DNA from: an uncultured Oscillospiraceae bacterium
GTDB lineage: Bacteria > Bacillota > Clostridia > Oscillospirales > Oscillospiraceae
Direction: 5' to 3'
Assembly: GCA_910587285.1 (NCBI GenBank)
Contig: CAJULM010000069.1
Coordinates: 1-6,595 of the forward strand
Length of the DNA: 6,595 nt
The translations under genes were made by a program, and so were the position numbers. The notes below the pieces were generated by a model that was not told the DNA's origin, ran no database searches, and worked only from the letters and a program-made list of their open reading frames with translations. Of the stretch, positions 1 to 4,841 are shown piece after piece. Every line of letters begins with the position of its first letter. Within the stretch, counting starts at the first letter, position 1.

Positions 1-441
1 GGGAATGGTGCCGTTGCGCACGCCCCCGAAGGAGGAGAGCAGAATCATCATGAACACGATGCCCGACGCGCCCAGCAGCGCGGTGCCGGGGAAGAAAATG
101 AACTGCACCAGCCCGGACACCAGGGCGGTGAACAAAATGGCCCACAGCACATTCCAACTGCCGAAGCGGTCCTCCAGGTTGGGGCCCAGCACCAAAATCA
201 GCACCATATTCCCGATATAATGGGCGTAGCCGCCGTGGCCCAGCACATGGCCGAAAAAGCGGAACCAGGCCAAGGGGTCCGCCAGGGAGCAGCGGTAAAT
301 GGAGAACAGCGCGCCGTTCGCCCAGCCCCCGGTGAAATAATTGGCCACCAGCGCCAGCAGGGAGACCAGCGCAAAGGTGAGGGCCACCGGGGCATTGTAG
401 GAAATTTTCATGGTGGGGCGGTTCATATCGTTGCGGGCCAT
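1..441 (-). CDS. Rhomboid family intramembrane serine protease (3' part missing at window edge)
   Basis: The visible 147 residues are the N-terminal part of a rhomboid protease, a polytopic membrane enzyme that cleaves transmembrane segments of substrate proteins inside the bilayer. The serine of the family motif is at residue 126 in GASG (124-127). An HxxxHxxxHxxxxHxxxN-like stretch with H65, H69, H74 and N78 fits the conserved His/Asn of the second helix that shapes the oxyanion hole. Hydrophobic segments lie near residues 17-35, 62-88, 96-116 and 121-138. The catalytic histidine of a later helix would lie past the left edge, so completeness cannot be judged. The ATG at 441 is preceded by GAGGTGA at a normal distance. 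It follows the sigma/anti-sigma operon on the same strand but is separated from it by a terminator and has its own promoter. Rhomboid assignment is firm; the substrate is unknown. Confidence 0.9.
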   Translation of the reverse strand, partial: MARNDMNRPTMKISYNAPVALTFALVSLLALVANYFTGGWANGALFSIYRCSLADPLAWFRFFGHVLGHGGYAHYIGNMVLILVLGPNLEDRFGSWNVLWAILFTALVSGLVQFIFFPGTALLGASGIVFMMILLSSFGGVRNGTIP

Positions 442-458
442 AACGGTCACCTCGGAGT

Positions 459-498
459 AAAAATTGCCAGCCGGGACGTTTCCACGTCCGGCTGGCAA
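459..498 (-). terminator. Intrinsic terminator after the sigma/anti-sigma operon
   Basis: Arms 464-479 and 484-498 pair as a long GC-rich stem (TTGCCAGCC...GGCTGGCAA) with one bulged base and a four-base loop. Read on the minus strand it is followed by TTTTT (463-459). It lies just after the stop of the 309-residue gene and only 17 bases before the rhomboid start codon, so it also forms part of the rhomboid leader. Confidence 0.8.
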
Positions 499-500
499 CC

Positions 501-529
501 ATTATAACCGATTTTTTCCCAAATGAAAA
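501..529 (-). promoter_or_regulatory. Probable promoter of the rhomboid gene
   Basis: On the minus strand a perfect TATAAT (506-501) is preceded, after 17 bases, by TTTTCA (529-524), which matches four of six bases of TTGACA. Transcription would start near 494, inside the first arm of the terminator hairpin. The rhomboid transcript would therefore begin with most of that stem-loop. Confidence 0.6.
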
Positions 530-536
530 GGGGAAT

Positions 537-1466
537 TTACTCTCCCTCTGCAATGACGTCGTCCTTTCCCTGGGGCAGGTCATATACCGCCGCCCGGTTC
601 TCCTCCTTCATCTGTTTGCCCTCCTCGGCTGTGGGATGGGTAACGCCGCCGGGGGCGGGAGCATAGGCGTCCGGCTCGCTGTTGGTGGCGGGGCCTTTTA
701 CCGCCTCGTCTGTCAAGGTGTCCAGCTTGCCGGTGAATGCCTGCACCTGGATGGCGTCGCCGTCAGGGTCGAGCTGGGCCAAAAATGCCAGCGCGGTGTC
801 AGAGGGGATCCCGGAAAAGCCGACCTCCAGGCAGTTGGCCTTCATATCCGTAACGATAGAAGTGAGCGTAGACCACGCGTTATCCTCCGGCCAGACCTGG
901 AGGATCTGATCATGCAGACTCAGCAGGTGAGCGTAGGAATACTTCATATCCTGGACGAACACCACCTCGCCGCCGCACCATTCCTCAATCTGCGCCTCCA
1001 GCTCGCTGGTGTGGAAGCCGTCCACAAGGGCCACCGCCAGCCTGTCCCCCGTGTCGTGAATCCAGGACCCGCCGTACCAGTCGGGATAGATCTTCGGTTC
1101 GCAGCCCTCCTGGCCGCCCATGCCGTTGAGCAGCCCCTGATACTGGGCGTTGGCCCTGGCCTGGACGGACACGTCATAGTGCTGGTCGTCCACAGCGGGG
1201 GCAGGCTCGGGGGTGCTCAGCTCCGGTGTGCCGCTGCCGCCCTGGGCCAGAACCTGCGGCCCGGTCGCATCCTCCAGCACCGTGTAGCTGTGCAGGGGCG
1301 GGTGGACGGCCCGGTACACGGGGTAGGCCAGCACCAGCGCCACACAGGCCGCGCACACCGCCAGCTTCCTCCAGCCAAACCGGGGCTTTACCACGTTGTC
1401 CTCGGCCTCCAGCACATAGTCCTCGTTTACGTCGCCAATCAGCTCCAAAAGCTCATGGTTTTTCAT
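537..1466 (-). CDS. Single-pass membrane protein, probable anti-sigma factor of the ECF sigma gene
   Basis: This 309-residue protein has a short cytoplasmic N-terminus (1-33, with an ELLELIGDVNEDYVLEAED start), one membrane helix (about 34-52) and a long outside domain. The start resembles the N-terminal segment of many Firmicute proteins encoded next to ECF sigma factors, where it is thought to hold the sigma factor. The outer part begins with a Thr/Pro/Glu-rich linker (78-95), continues with an acidic domain of unknown fold (about 96-250, three cysteines at 122, 164 and 212) and ends in a low-complexity acidic tail. Its ATG overlaps the TGA of the sigma gene (ATGA at 1466-1463), and AGGAGG lies inside the sigma gene ten bases upstream. 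The role as anti-sigma factor is inferred from context and topology; the sensor domain is not recognised. Confidence 0.75.
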   Translation of the reverse strand: MKNHELLELIGDVNEDYVLEAEDNVVKPRFGWRKLAVCAACVALVLAYPVYRAVHPPLHSYTVLEDATGPQVLAQGGSGTPELSTPEPAPAVDDQHYDVSVQARANAQYQGLLNGMGGQEGCEPKIYPDWYGGSWIHDTGDRLAVALVDGFHTSELEAQIEEWCGGEVVFVQDMKYSYAHLLSLHDQILQVWPEDNAWSTLTSIVTDMKANCLEVGFSGIPSDTALAFLAQLDPDGDAIQVQAFTGKLDTLTDEAVKGPATNSEPDAYAPAPGGVTHPTAEEGKQMKEENRAAVYDLPQGKDDVIAEGE

Positions 1467-2023
1467 ACTTTAAATCCCTCCTGTTCAAGGTGGACGCGCA
1501 GCTTCTGCCGCAGTCGGTGGAGCGTGGTGGTCACCTGGGTGCGGCTCATGCGGAAGCGTTTGGCAAGCTGCTGCGTACTGTCTAAATACCAGTACCGCCG
1601 CAGAAACAAATTCCGATGCTGCTCCGGCAGACCCGCCAAGAAGCCGTTCAGCGCCGCCCGAAAGGCCGCGCGGTCCAGCGCCCCCTCCGGGGTCTCGCCG
1701 CCGGACACCACCTCGCTCAGCTCGTCCAGGGCCAGCGGAACCTCTCCCCCGCCCCGCTTCTGGGCGGTGTCCCCCCGCCGAACGCTGAGGGCCTGATTGC
1801 GGACAATCCTCCCCACAAAGCTTTTCAGCGAACGGGGCCGCTGAGGCGGAATGGACTGCCAGCAGCGCAGCCATGCGTCGTTGACGCACTCCTCCGCCGC
1901 CCCCCTGTCATTCAGAATATTGTGGGCAATGGCGGTGCAGTAAGCACCGTATTCCCCCTGGGCGGCCTGGATGGCACTCTCGTCCCTGGCAAAAAACAGT
2001 TCGATTATTTGGCTGTCGTCCAT
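1463..2023 (-). CDS. ECF-type (sigma-70 family) RNA polymerase sigma factor
   Basis: The 186-residue product has the two-domain layout and size of extracytoplasmic-function sigma factors. The sigma-2 region is at about residues 22-85 (AAEECVNDAWLRCWQSIP is typical of the core-binding and -10-recognition helices). The sigma-4 region is at about 125-178 (LPEQHRNLFLRRYWY, then a helix-turn-helix ending RMSRTQVTTTLHRLRQKLR) and would bind the -35 element. A Gly-rich linker joins the two. GTG and ATG codons also lie upstream in frame (2032, 2029), but AAGGAG at 2037-2032 overlaps the GTG and sits only two bases from the first ATG. The ATG at 2023, eight bases downstream, is therefore the best start. 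The gene is coupled by a four-base overlap to the probable anti-sigma factor, and the pair is probably autoregulated. The regulon is unknown. Confidence 0.95.
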   Translation of the reverse strand: MDDSQIIELFFARDESAIQAAQGEYGAYCTAIAHNILNDRGAAEECVNDAWLRCWQSIPPQRPRSLKSFVGRIVRNQALSVRRGDTAQKRGGGEVPLALDELSEVVSGGETPEGALDRAAFRAALNGFLAGLPEQHRNLFLRRYWYLDSTQQLAKRFRMSRTQVTTTLHRLRQKLRVHLEQEGFKV

Positions 2024-2058
2024 AGTCATCACTCCTTGAAGGACCCTTCATCCATAAA

Positions 2059-2084
2059 GACGCGGTTGAGCGGAAGATGTCACA
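2059..2084 (-). promoter_or_regulatory. Candidate ECF-type promoter of the sigma operon
   Basis: On the minus strand TGTGAC (2084-2079) is followed after exactly 16 bases by CGTC (2062-2059). This resembles the TGAAAC-N16-CGTC form used by several Bacillus ECF sigma factors, with two differences in the -35 box. It lies directly after the upstream terminator and about 36 bases before the chosen sigma start codon. No good housekeeping -10 box is visible at this place. Confidence 0.45.
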
Positions 2085-2085
2085 G

Positions 2086-2130
2086 GAAAAATCAAAAAGC
2101 CTTCCCCCTTTTTACAGGAAGAAGGCTTTT
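2086..2130 (-). terminator. Strong intrinsic terminator after the DUF6440-like gene
   Basis: The arms at 2095-2108 and 2117-2130 form a 14-bp stem in minus-strand RNA if two G-U pairs are allowed (core GCCTTC/GAAGGC). The stem is followed by TTTTTGATTTTT. It lies five bases after the DUF6440-like stop codon. The plus-strand reading also ends in a short T run, so it may work in both directions. Confidence 0.85.
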
Positions 2131-2134
2131 CGAT

Positions 2135-2317
2135 TTACACATCCCACTTCAGGGGGCCGCCCTCCTTGTCCACCAGCGGGCACAGTCCGCCCGCGTAACC
2201 ATTCTGCACGAACAGGTACTGCACGCCGGTGGCGGTGTCCATCAGCACCTGGCGCATACCGGAGGTCAGGCCGTTACCCTCCTGAAAAATCACCTCAAAG
2301 CGTTCGTTTTTTGCCAT
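2135..2317 (-). CDS. Small DUF6440-like protein
   Basis: This 60-residue soluble protein resembles the DUF6440 family of short Firmicute proteins of unknown function. The pattern is an RFEVI strand near the start, then TGVQYLFVQNGYAGGLCPLVD (residues 30-50) with the family-like YLFVxxGYAGGL core, and a short C-terminal KEGGP tail. An in-frame ATG lies ten codons upstream (2347), but AAGGA nine bases before the ATG at 2317 marks the latter as the start. The upstream ATG would also lie at the predicted transcription start. The gene is a single-gene unit with its own promoter and terminator. The family link comes from motif memory and has not been searched. Confidence 0.8.
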   Translation of the reverse strand: MAKNERFEVIFQEGNGLTSGMRQVLMDTATGVQYLFVQNGYAGGLCPLVDKEGGPLKWDV

Positions 2318-2340
2318 GACAAGCCTTCCTTTCTCATGTG

Positions 2341-2382
2341 ATATCAAATGATATTATATAGCATATGATATTGTGCTGTCAA
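2341..2382 (-). promoter_or_regulatory. Consensus promoter with operator-like palindrome before the DUF6440-like gene
   Basis: On the minus strand TTGACA (2382-2377) and TATAAT (2358-2353) are both perfect sigma-A boxes, with an 18-base spacer. A palindrome of ATATCA/TGATAT (2341-2354) covers the start-site side of the -10 box. A second partial copy, CATATGATATT (2362-2372), fills the spacer 17 bases away. This arrangement would suit a repressor that blocks polymerase. The regulator is unknown. Confidence 0.75.
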
Positions 2383-2399
2383 CACAGCCCTGGGCATTT

Positions 2400-2576
2400 T
2401 TATGAATTTTTAAACATCCGGACGCTGGCAAACGCCAGCAGCGCCATGGCAATCAGCATCACAACGCCGTTTGTCCGCACCGCCCAGTCCGGCAGGGTGA
2501 AAAAAATCCGCCCCGCCGTCCACAGGATTACCGACAGAAACAGGATCGCCAAACTCACAGCCTGTAATTTTTTCAT
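2400..2576 (-). CDS. Small two-helix membrane protein, 58 residues
   Basis: The reading frame encodes a 58-residue hydrophobic protein: MKK start, helix at about 4-20, a short polar loop (WTAGRIFFTLPDWAVRTN), a second helix at about 37-52 and a basic end (RMFKNS). Its ATG overlaps the TGA of the pseudouridine synthase gene (ATGA at 2576-2573), and GGGGGATAT upstream gives a fair ribosome site, so translation is probably coupled. It is the last gene of the operon that begins near 4604. I do not recognise a family. The coupling, coherent codon use and membrane topology support a real gene. Confidence 0.7.
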   Translation of the reverse strand: MKKLQAVSLAILFLSVILWTAGRIFFTLPDWAVRTNGVVMLIAMALLAFASVRMFKNS

Positions 2577-3481
2577 GAGATATCCCCCTTTGGAATCAAC
2601 GCCGCCATGTCGGCGGGCATAGGCGCGGCAAACCGCAGCCGCTCCCCGGTGACGGGGTGAAGCAGCTCCAGCCGCGCCGAGTGGAGGGCCGGGCGGGCGA
2701 TCAGCCCCCGGTCCTCCCTGCCGTACAGGAAATCCCCGGTGAGAGGGCAGCCCAGGTGGGCCATATGCACCCGAATTTGGTGGGTGCGGCCGGTGTCCAG
2801 CGTCAGCTCCACCAACGTCCGGGGACCGCAGGGCCCCACGGTCCGATAGCAGGTGCGGGCGGGCTTCCCATCGGGCCGCACCTCCCGCCTCACCAGCGCC
2901 CCCTCCGCCGGACCAATGGGCGCGTCAACGGTCCCATGGGACTGGGGCGGCGCCCCCTCGCACACCGCCAGGTACACCCGGCGGAAATTCCCCGTGTGGA
3001 GCTGGTTTTTCAGCTTCTCCTGGGCGTGGGGGTGCTTGGCCGCTACCAAAAGCCCGGAGGTCCCCTTGTCCAGCCGGTGGACGGGGTGAAAATCGGATTC
3101 GTCCCCCACCTGTTTGTAATGATACATCAAAAAATTACCCAGCGTATCGTCAAAGTGGCCGTGGCCGGGGTGTACCAGCACGCCGGGAGCCTTGTTCACC
3201 ACCGCCAGGTCCCCATCCTCGTACACGATGTCCAGCGGGCCTGGGGCGGGCACCACGCCGGATGACGGCGCTGGGTCCGTGAGGCGGACGGCCAGCGTCT
3301 GCCCCTCCCCCGCCCGGACGCGGACGTTTACCCGCACCCCATCCAGGGTGATGCCGTCCTCCAGCCACTTCACCCGGCGCAGCACCGTGCCGGACAGCCC
3401 CAGCTGGCGGCGCAAGAGGGTGTTCACCTCCGTCCCCGCCAGCTCCGGGGTGATGGTTAAGGTGAGATACCGGGCGCTCAC
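2573..3481 (-). CDS. RluA family pseudouridine synthase
   Basis: This 302-residue protein carries the RluA signature HRLDKGTSGLL (135-145), with Asp138 as the expected catalytic nucleophile. It also has the conserved GRTHQIRVHMAHLG segment (231-244) and the GDFLYG turn (249-254). An S4-like RNA-binding part at about 17-60 precedes the catalytic domain, as in RluC/RluD-type enzymes. It isomerises uridines in RNA, probably ribosomal, in the cytoplasm. The exact target cannot be assigned. The only plausible start is GTG at 3481, whose last two bases form the TGA stop of the preceding membrane protein gene (GTGA). No clear Shine-Dalgarno site precedes it, so its translation probably depends on coupling. 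Its place inside a regulator/membrane-protein operon is unusual. Confidence 0.95.
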   Translation of the reverse strand: MSARYLTLTITPELAGTEVNTLLRRQLGLSGTVLRRVKWLEDGITLDGVRVNVRVRAGEGQTLAVRLTDPAPSSGVVPAPGPLDIVYEDGDLAVVNKAPGVLVHPGHGHFDDTLGNFLMYHYKQVGDESDFHPVHRLDKGTSGLLVAAKHPHAQEKLKNQLHTGNFRRVYLAVCEGAPPQSHGTVDAPIGPAEGALVRREVRPDGKPARTCYRTVGPCGPRTLVELTLDTGRTHQIRVHMAHLGCPLTGDFLYGREDRGLIARPALHSARLELLHPVTGERLRFAAPMPADMAALIPKGDIS

Positions 3482-3942
3482 AGCGTTTTAGACAGGTAGA
3501 GGCAGGCGATGAGCCACACGACGGCGTATACCGCCACCACGCCCAGCACCGCCAGGGCGGCCTCCATGCTCACCACCGCCACCAGCACAAACATGGAGGC
3601 CGCGGCGGCAAAGAAGGTGAACATCCCGGCGAACTGGAAGGCCTGGTTGATGATGGCCTTCTCCCGCTCGTCCTGCTCCCGGATTTTGGCCTTCTTCCGG
3701 GCCTCCGGGTGGGTGAGCAGGTAAGTCACCCGCACCAGCAGGAACACCGCGCCGACGGAGATGCCGCTGGCCCCGCCCAGATAGAAGCCCCGGGCAAAAT
3801 CGGGCAGCGCGTCGCTGCCGTGGATGAGGAACAGGTAACACAGCACGCCCACAATACCCACCGCCAGCAGGCCGAAGCCCACCCAGCGGCGGCGGCGCAG
3901 GGAGCGCTCGAAGTCCGACGTGTCAAAGATGTGCATGAACAT
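3478..3942 (-). CDS. Four-helix membrane protein (DUF2178-like) in the XRE operon
   Basis: The 154-residue product has hydrophobic segments at about 21-40, 53-75, 103-125 and 128-150. A charged cytoplasmic stretch (78-98, PEARKKAKIREQDEREK) joins the second and third. Two pairs of helices separated by an EQDER motif recall DUF2178-type proteins, which often sit next to small XRE regulators; this match is uncertain. ATG at 3942 is supported by TAAGGAGG seven bases upstream. The TAA of the preceding gene is part of that Shine-Dalgarno site. The C-terminal TGA overlaps the GTG of the pseudouridine synthase gene. The function is unknown. Confidence 0.85.
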   Translation of the reverse strand: MFMHIFDTSDFERSLRRRRWVGFGLLAVGIVGVLCYLFLIHGSDALPDFARGFYLGGASGISVGAVFLLVRVTYLLTHPEARKKAKIREQDEREKAIINQAFQFAGMFTFFAAAASMFVLVAVVSMEAALAVLGVVAVYAVVWLIACLYLSKTL

Positions 3943-3954
3943 GGGATTCCCTCC

Positions 3955-4197
3955 TTACTCCCGGCCTATGAGCCGGCGCTTGAACGCGTGGAATTTGTCG
4001 AACAGGGGCCGGGTCTTGGGGGCGCCGTACAGCAGGCCGATGAGCAGCAGCCCGCAGGCCGCGCCGGACAGGAGATGGGCGGCGCTGGCCACGGGGCCGT
4101 CCATCTCCAGCACGTTGCGGATGAAAAGGCCGATCCACAGCAGGGTGACGCCCACAAAAAAGGCGGGATTCATTTGAAAGCTGCAGCTGCGCTTCAT
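3955..4197 (-). CDS. Small two-helix membrane protein, 80 residues
   Basis: This 80-residue protein has helices at about 11-30 and 37-58, a short loop (EMDGPVAS) between them and a basic C-terminal tail (KFHAFKRRLIGRE). Positive charges at both ends suggest that both termini are in the cytoplasm. Its ATG overlaps the TGA of the regulator gene (ATGA at 4197-4194), so it is translationally coupled to the XRE protein. It is followed after 12 bases by the 154-residue membrane protein. Pairs like these commonly accompany compact XRE regulators in Firmicutes, but no function can be assigned from the sequence. Confidence 0.85.
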   Translation of the reverse strand: MKRSCSFQMNPAFFVGVTLLWIGLFIRNVLEMDGPVASAAHLLSGAACGLLLIGLLYGAPKTRPLFDKFHAFKRRLIGRE

Positions 4198-4397
4198 GAT
4201 TCTTCCTCCTCAAACAGAAAAATGTCCTCGATGGTGGTGTCAAAGTATTTTGCGATCTTGTGGGCCAGCAAGAGCGAGGCGTTATACCGCCCGCTCTCCA
4301 GCGAGATGATGGTCTGCCGGGTGACAGCCACCGCCTCGGCCAGCTCCGCCTGGGAAATGCGCCGGGCCTTGCGCAGCTCGGCGATGCGGTTTTCCAT
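4194..4397 (-). CDS. XRE/Cro-type transcriptional regulator, 67 residues
   Basis: This is a compact DNA-binding protein made almost entirely of one helix-turn-helix domain. SQAELAEAVAVTRQTIISLE (residues 15-34) contains the two recognition helices, and YNASLLLAHKIAKYFDTTIEDIF completes the five-helix fold. A short acidic tail follows (FEEEES). There is no sensor or oligomerisation domain. The ATG at 4397 follows AGGAGG by seven bases. No convincing promoter lies directly upstream, so it is probably transcribed from 4684-4656 through the small peptide gene. The repeated GTAAA(G) sites around that promoter are the natural candidates for its binding sites. Autorepression of the operon is inferred. 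Confidence 0.95.
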   Translation of the reverse strand: MENRIAELRKARRISQAELAEAVAVTRQTIISLESGRYNASLLLAHKIAKYFDTTIEDIFLFEEEES

Positions 4398-4433
4398 GTC
4401 ATCCCCTCCTTATATGCTTTCTCAATGGGAAAG

Positions 4434-4476
4434 GGAGGCTCCAACCCACCGCTATGGGAGATGGAGCCTCCTTTTT
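4434..4476. terminator. Hairpin between the 32-residue peptide gene and the regulator; terminator-like on the plus strand
   Basis: Arms 4434-4443 and 4462-4471 pair perfectly (GGAGGCTCCA/TGGAGCCTCC), with an inner CCCA/TGGG pairing at 4445-4448 and 4455-4458. On the plus strand it is followed by TTTTT (4472-4476), on the minus strand only by CTTTCCC. In the operon's direction it would therefore be at most a leaky terminator that lowers expression of the regulator and genes beyond it. No plus-strand gene ends here. Confidence 0.6.
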
Positions 4477-4505
4477 GGGGCCGGCATTATTTGGTGCAGA
4501 CGCCT

Positions 4506-4604
4506 TTACTTCTCCTGGTTGTCTTTCTTCCTTTTCGCGGCCAGGCCAGCGCTGCTGCTTGCAAGCAGCACAACCGCGATGGCGCCGATTGTGATCATGT
4601 CCAT
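4506..4604 (-). CDS. 32-residue single-helix membrane peptide heading the XRE operon
   Basis: The frame encodes 32 residues: MDM, a hydrophobic helix (about 4-22, ITIGAIAVVLLASSSAGLA) and a strongly charged tail (AKRKKDNQEK). GGGAGGTGA lies five to eight bases before the ATG at 4604, and a strong promoter lies about 50 bases upstream. These make translation likely despite the length. A second ATG two codons on is possible. One helix with a basic tail is the shape of small membrane modulators and of some peptide toxins; nothing here decides between them. It is the first gene after the operator-rich promoter and is followed by the hairpin and the XRE regulator. Confidence 0.65.
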   Translation of the reverse strand: MDMITIGAIAVVLLASSSAGLAAKRKKDNQEK

Positions 4605-4632
4605 GTGTCTCACCTCCCGTACTTCAGTGGGA

Positions 4633-4700
4633 TGTAAAGTTTGCTTTACGATTTGAGTATAGCACGCTTTACATTTTATGTCAAGCGCATTTTACATTTT
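4633..4700 (-). promoter_or_regulatory. Strong promoter with repeated GTAAA(G) operator-like sites
   Basis: On the minus strand TTGACA (4684-4679), a 17-base spacer and TGCTATACT (extended -10, TATACT at 4661-4656) make a near-ideal promoter. GTAAAG half-sites lie in the spacer (4672-4667) and downstream of the start as an inverted repeat GTAAAGTTTGCTTTAC (4634-4649). A GTAAAA copy lies upstream of the -35 box (4695-4690). The ten bases TTTACATTTT occur twice on the plus strand, at 4668 and 4691. A protein binding these sites would cover the whole promoter; the XRE protein of the operon is the best candidate. Confidence 0.8.
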
Positions 4701-4720
4701 GAGAAGAATTTTTCATCCGA

Positions 4721-4749
4721 TTGCATTTCTTCCCGCGCCGTGCTATATT
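4721..4749 (+). promoter_or_regulatory. Probable promoter of the toxin-like gene
   Basis: TGCTATATT (TATATT at 4744-4749 with an extended TGn) has a weak -35 box TTGCAT (4721-4726) at the ideal 17-base spacing. The start site would fall near 4756, the first base of the inverted repeat shared with the antisense RNA. The leader would be about 86 bases long. The promoter diverges from that of the XRE operon, with 36 bases between the two -35 boxes. Confidence 0.65.
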
Positions 4750-4755
4750 GGATTT

Positions 4756-4787
4756 GGCGCTGCCAGCATACGGCAGGCGGTTGGCCC
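4756..4787 (+). repeat. Left arm of an inverted repeat flanking the toxin-like gene
   Basis: GGCGCTGCC (4756-4764), GGCAG (4772-4776) and CGGTTGGCCC (4778-4787) are found in the same order, inverted, at 4975-4999. The copies match at 24 of 25 bases once a seven-base insertion (4765-4771) is set aside. This arm begins at the predicted start of the toxin mRNA. Confidence 0.85.
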
Positions 4788-4793
4788 TCTCGA

Positions 4794-4840
4794 CAGGGGG
4801 CAGCTTCTTGCCCCCTGATCTTCGGAAAGGGGGGCTGCCC
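4794..4840 (+). promoter_or_regulatory. Leader with competing hairpins around the toxin Shine-Dalgarno site
   Basis: CAGGGGGCA (4794-4802) and TGCCCCCTG (4809-4817) form a perfect 9-bp hairpin. The same CCCCC run (4811-4815) can instead pair with the GGGGGG of the Shine-Dalgarno site (4829-4834). GGGCAG (4798-4803) can also pair with CTGCCC (4835-4840) just before the start codon. These folds are mutually exclusive, so access of ribosomes to the site could depend on RNA folding or processing. Confidence 0.6.
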
Positions 4841-4841
4841 A

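Noticed and set aside
636..1796. Long open frame of 386 codons on the plus strand
   Set aside because: It lies antisense to the anti-sigma and sigma genes, has no recognisable domain or ribosome site, and is explained by GC-rich codon use on the opposite strand.
2424..2439. GCTGGC-AAAC-GCCAGC hairpin as operon terminator
   Set aside because: It lies inside the coding sequence of the 58-residue gene and has no T run after it on the minus strand.
2657..3265. Plus-strand open frame of 202 codons
   Set aside because: Antisense to the RluA gene, which has clear catalytic motifs; the product has low-complexity Gly/His/Pro composition.
3709..4656. Plus-strand open frame of 315 codons
   Set aside because: It runs antisense across three overlapping genes with good ribosome sites and through the operon promoter; no domain is visible.
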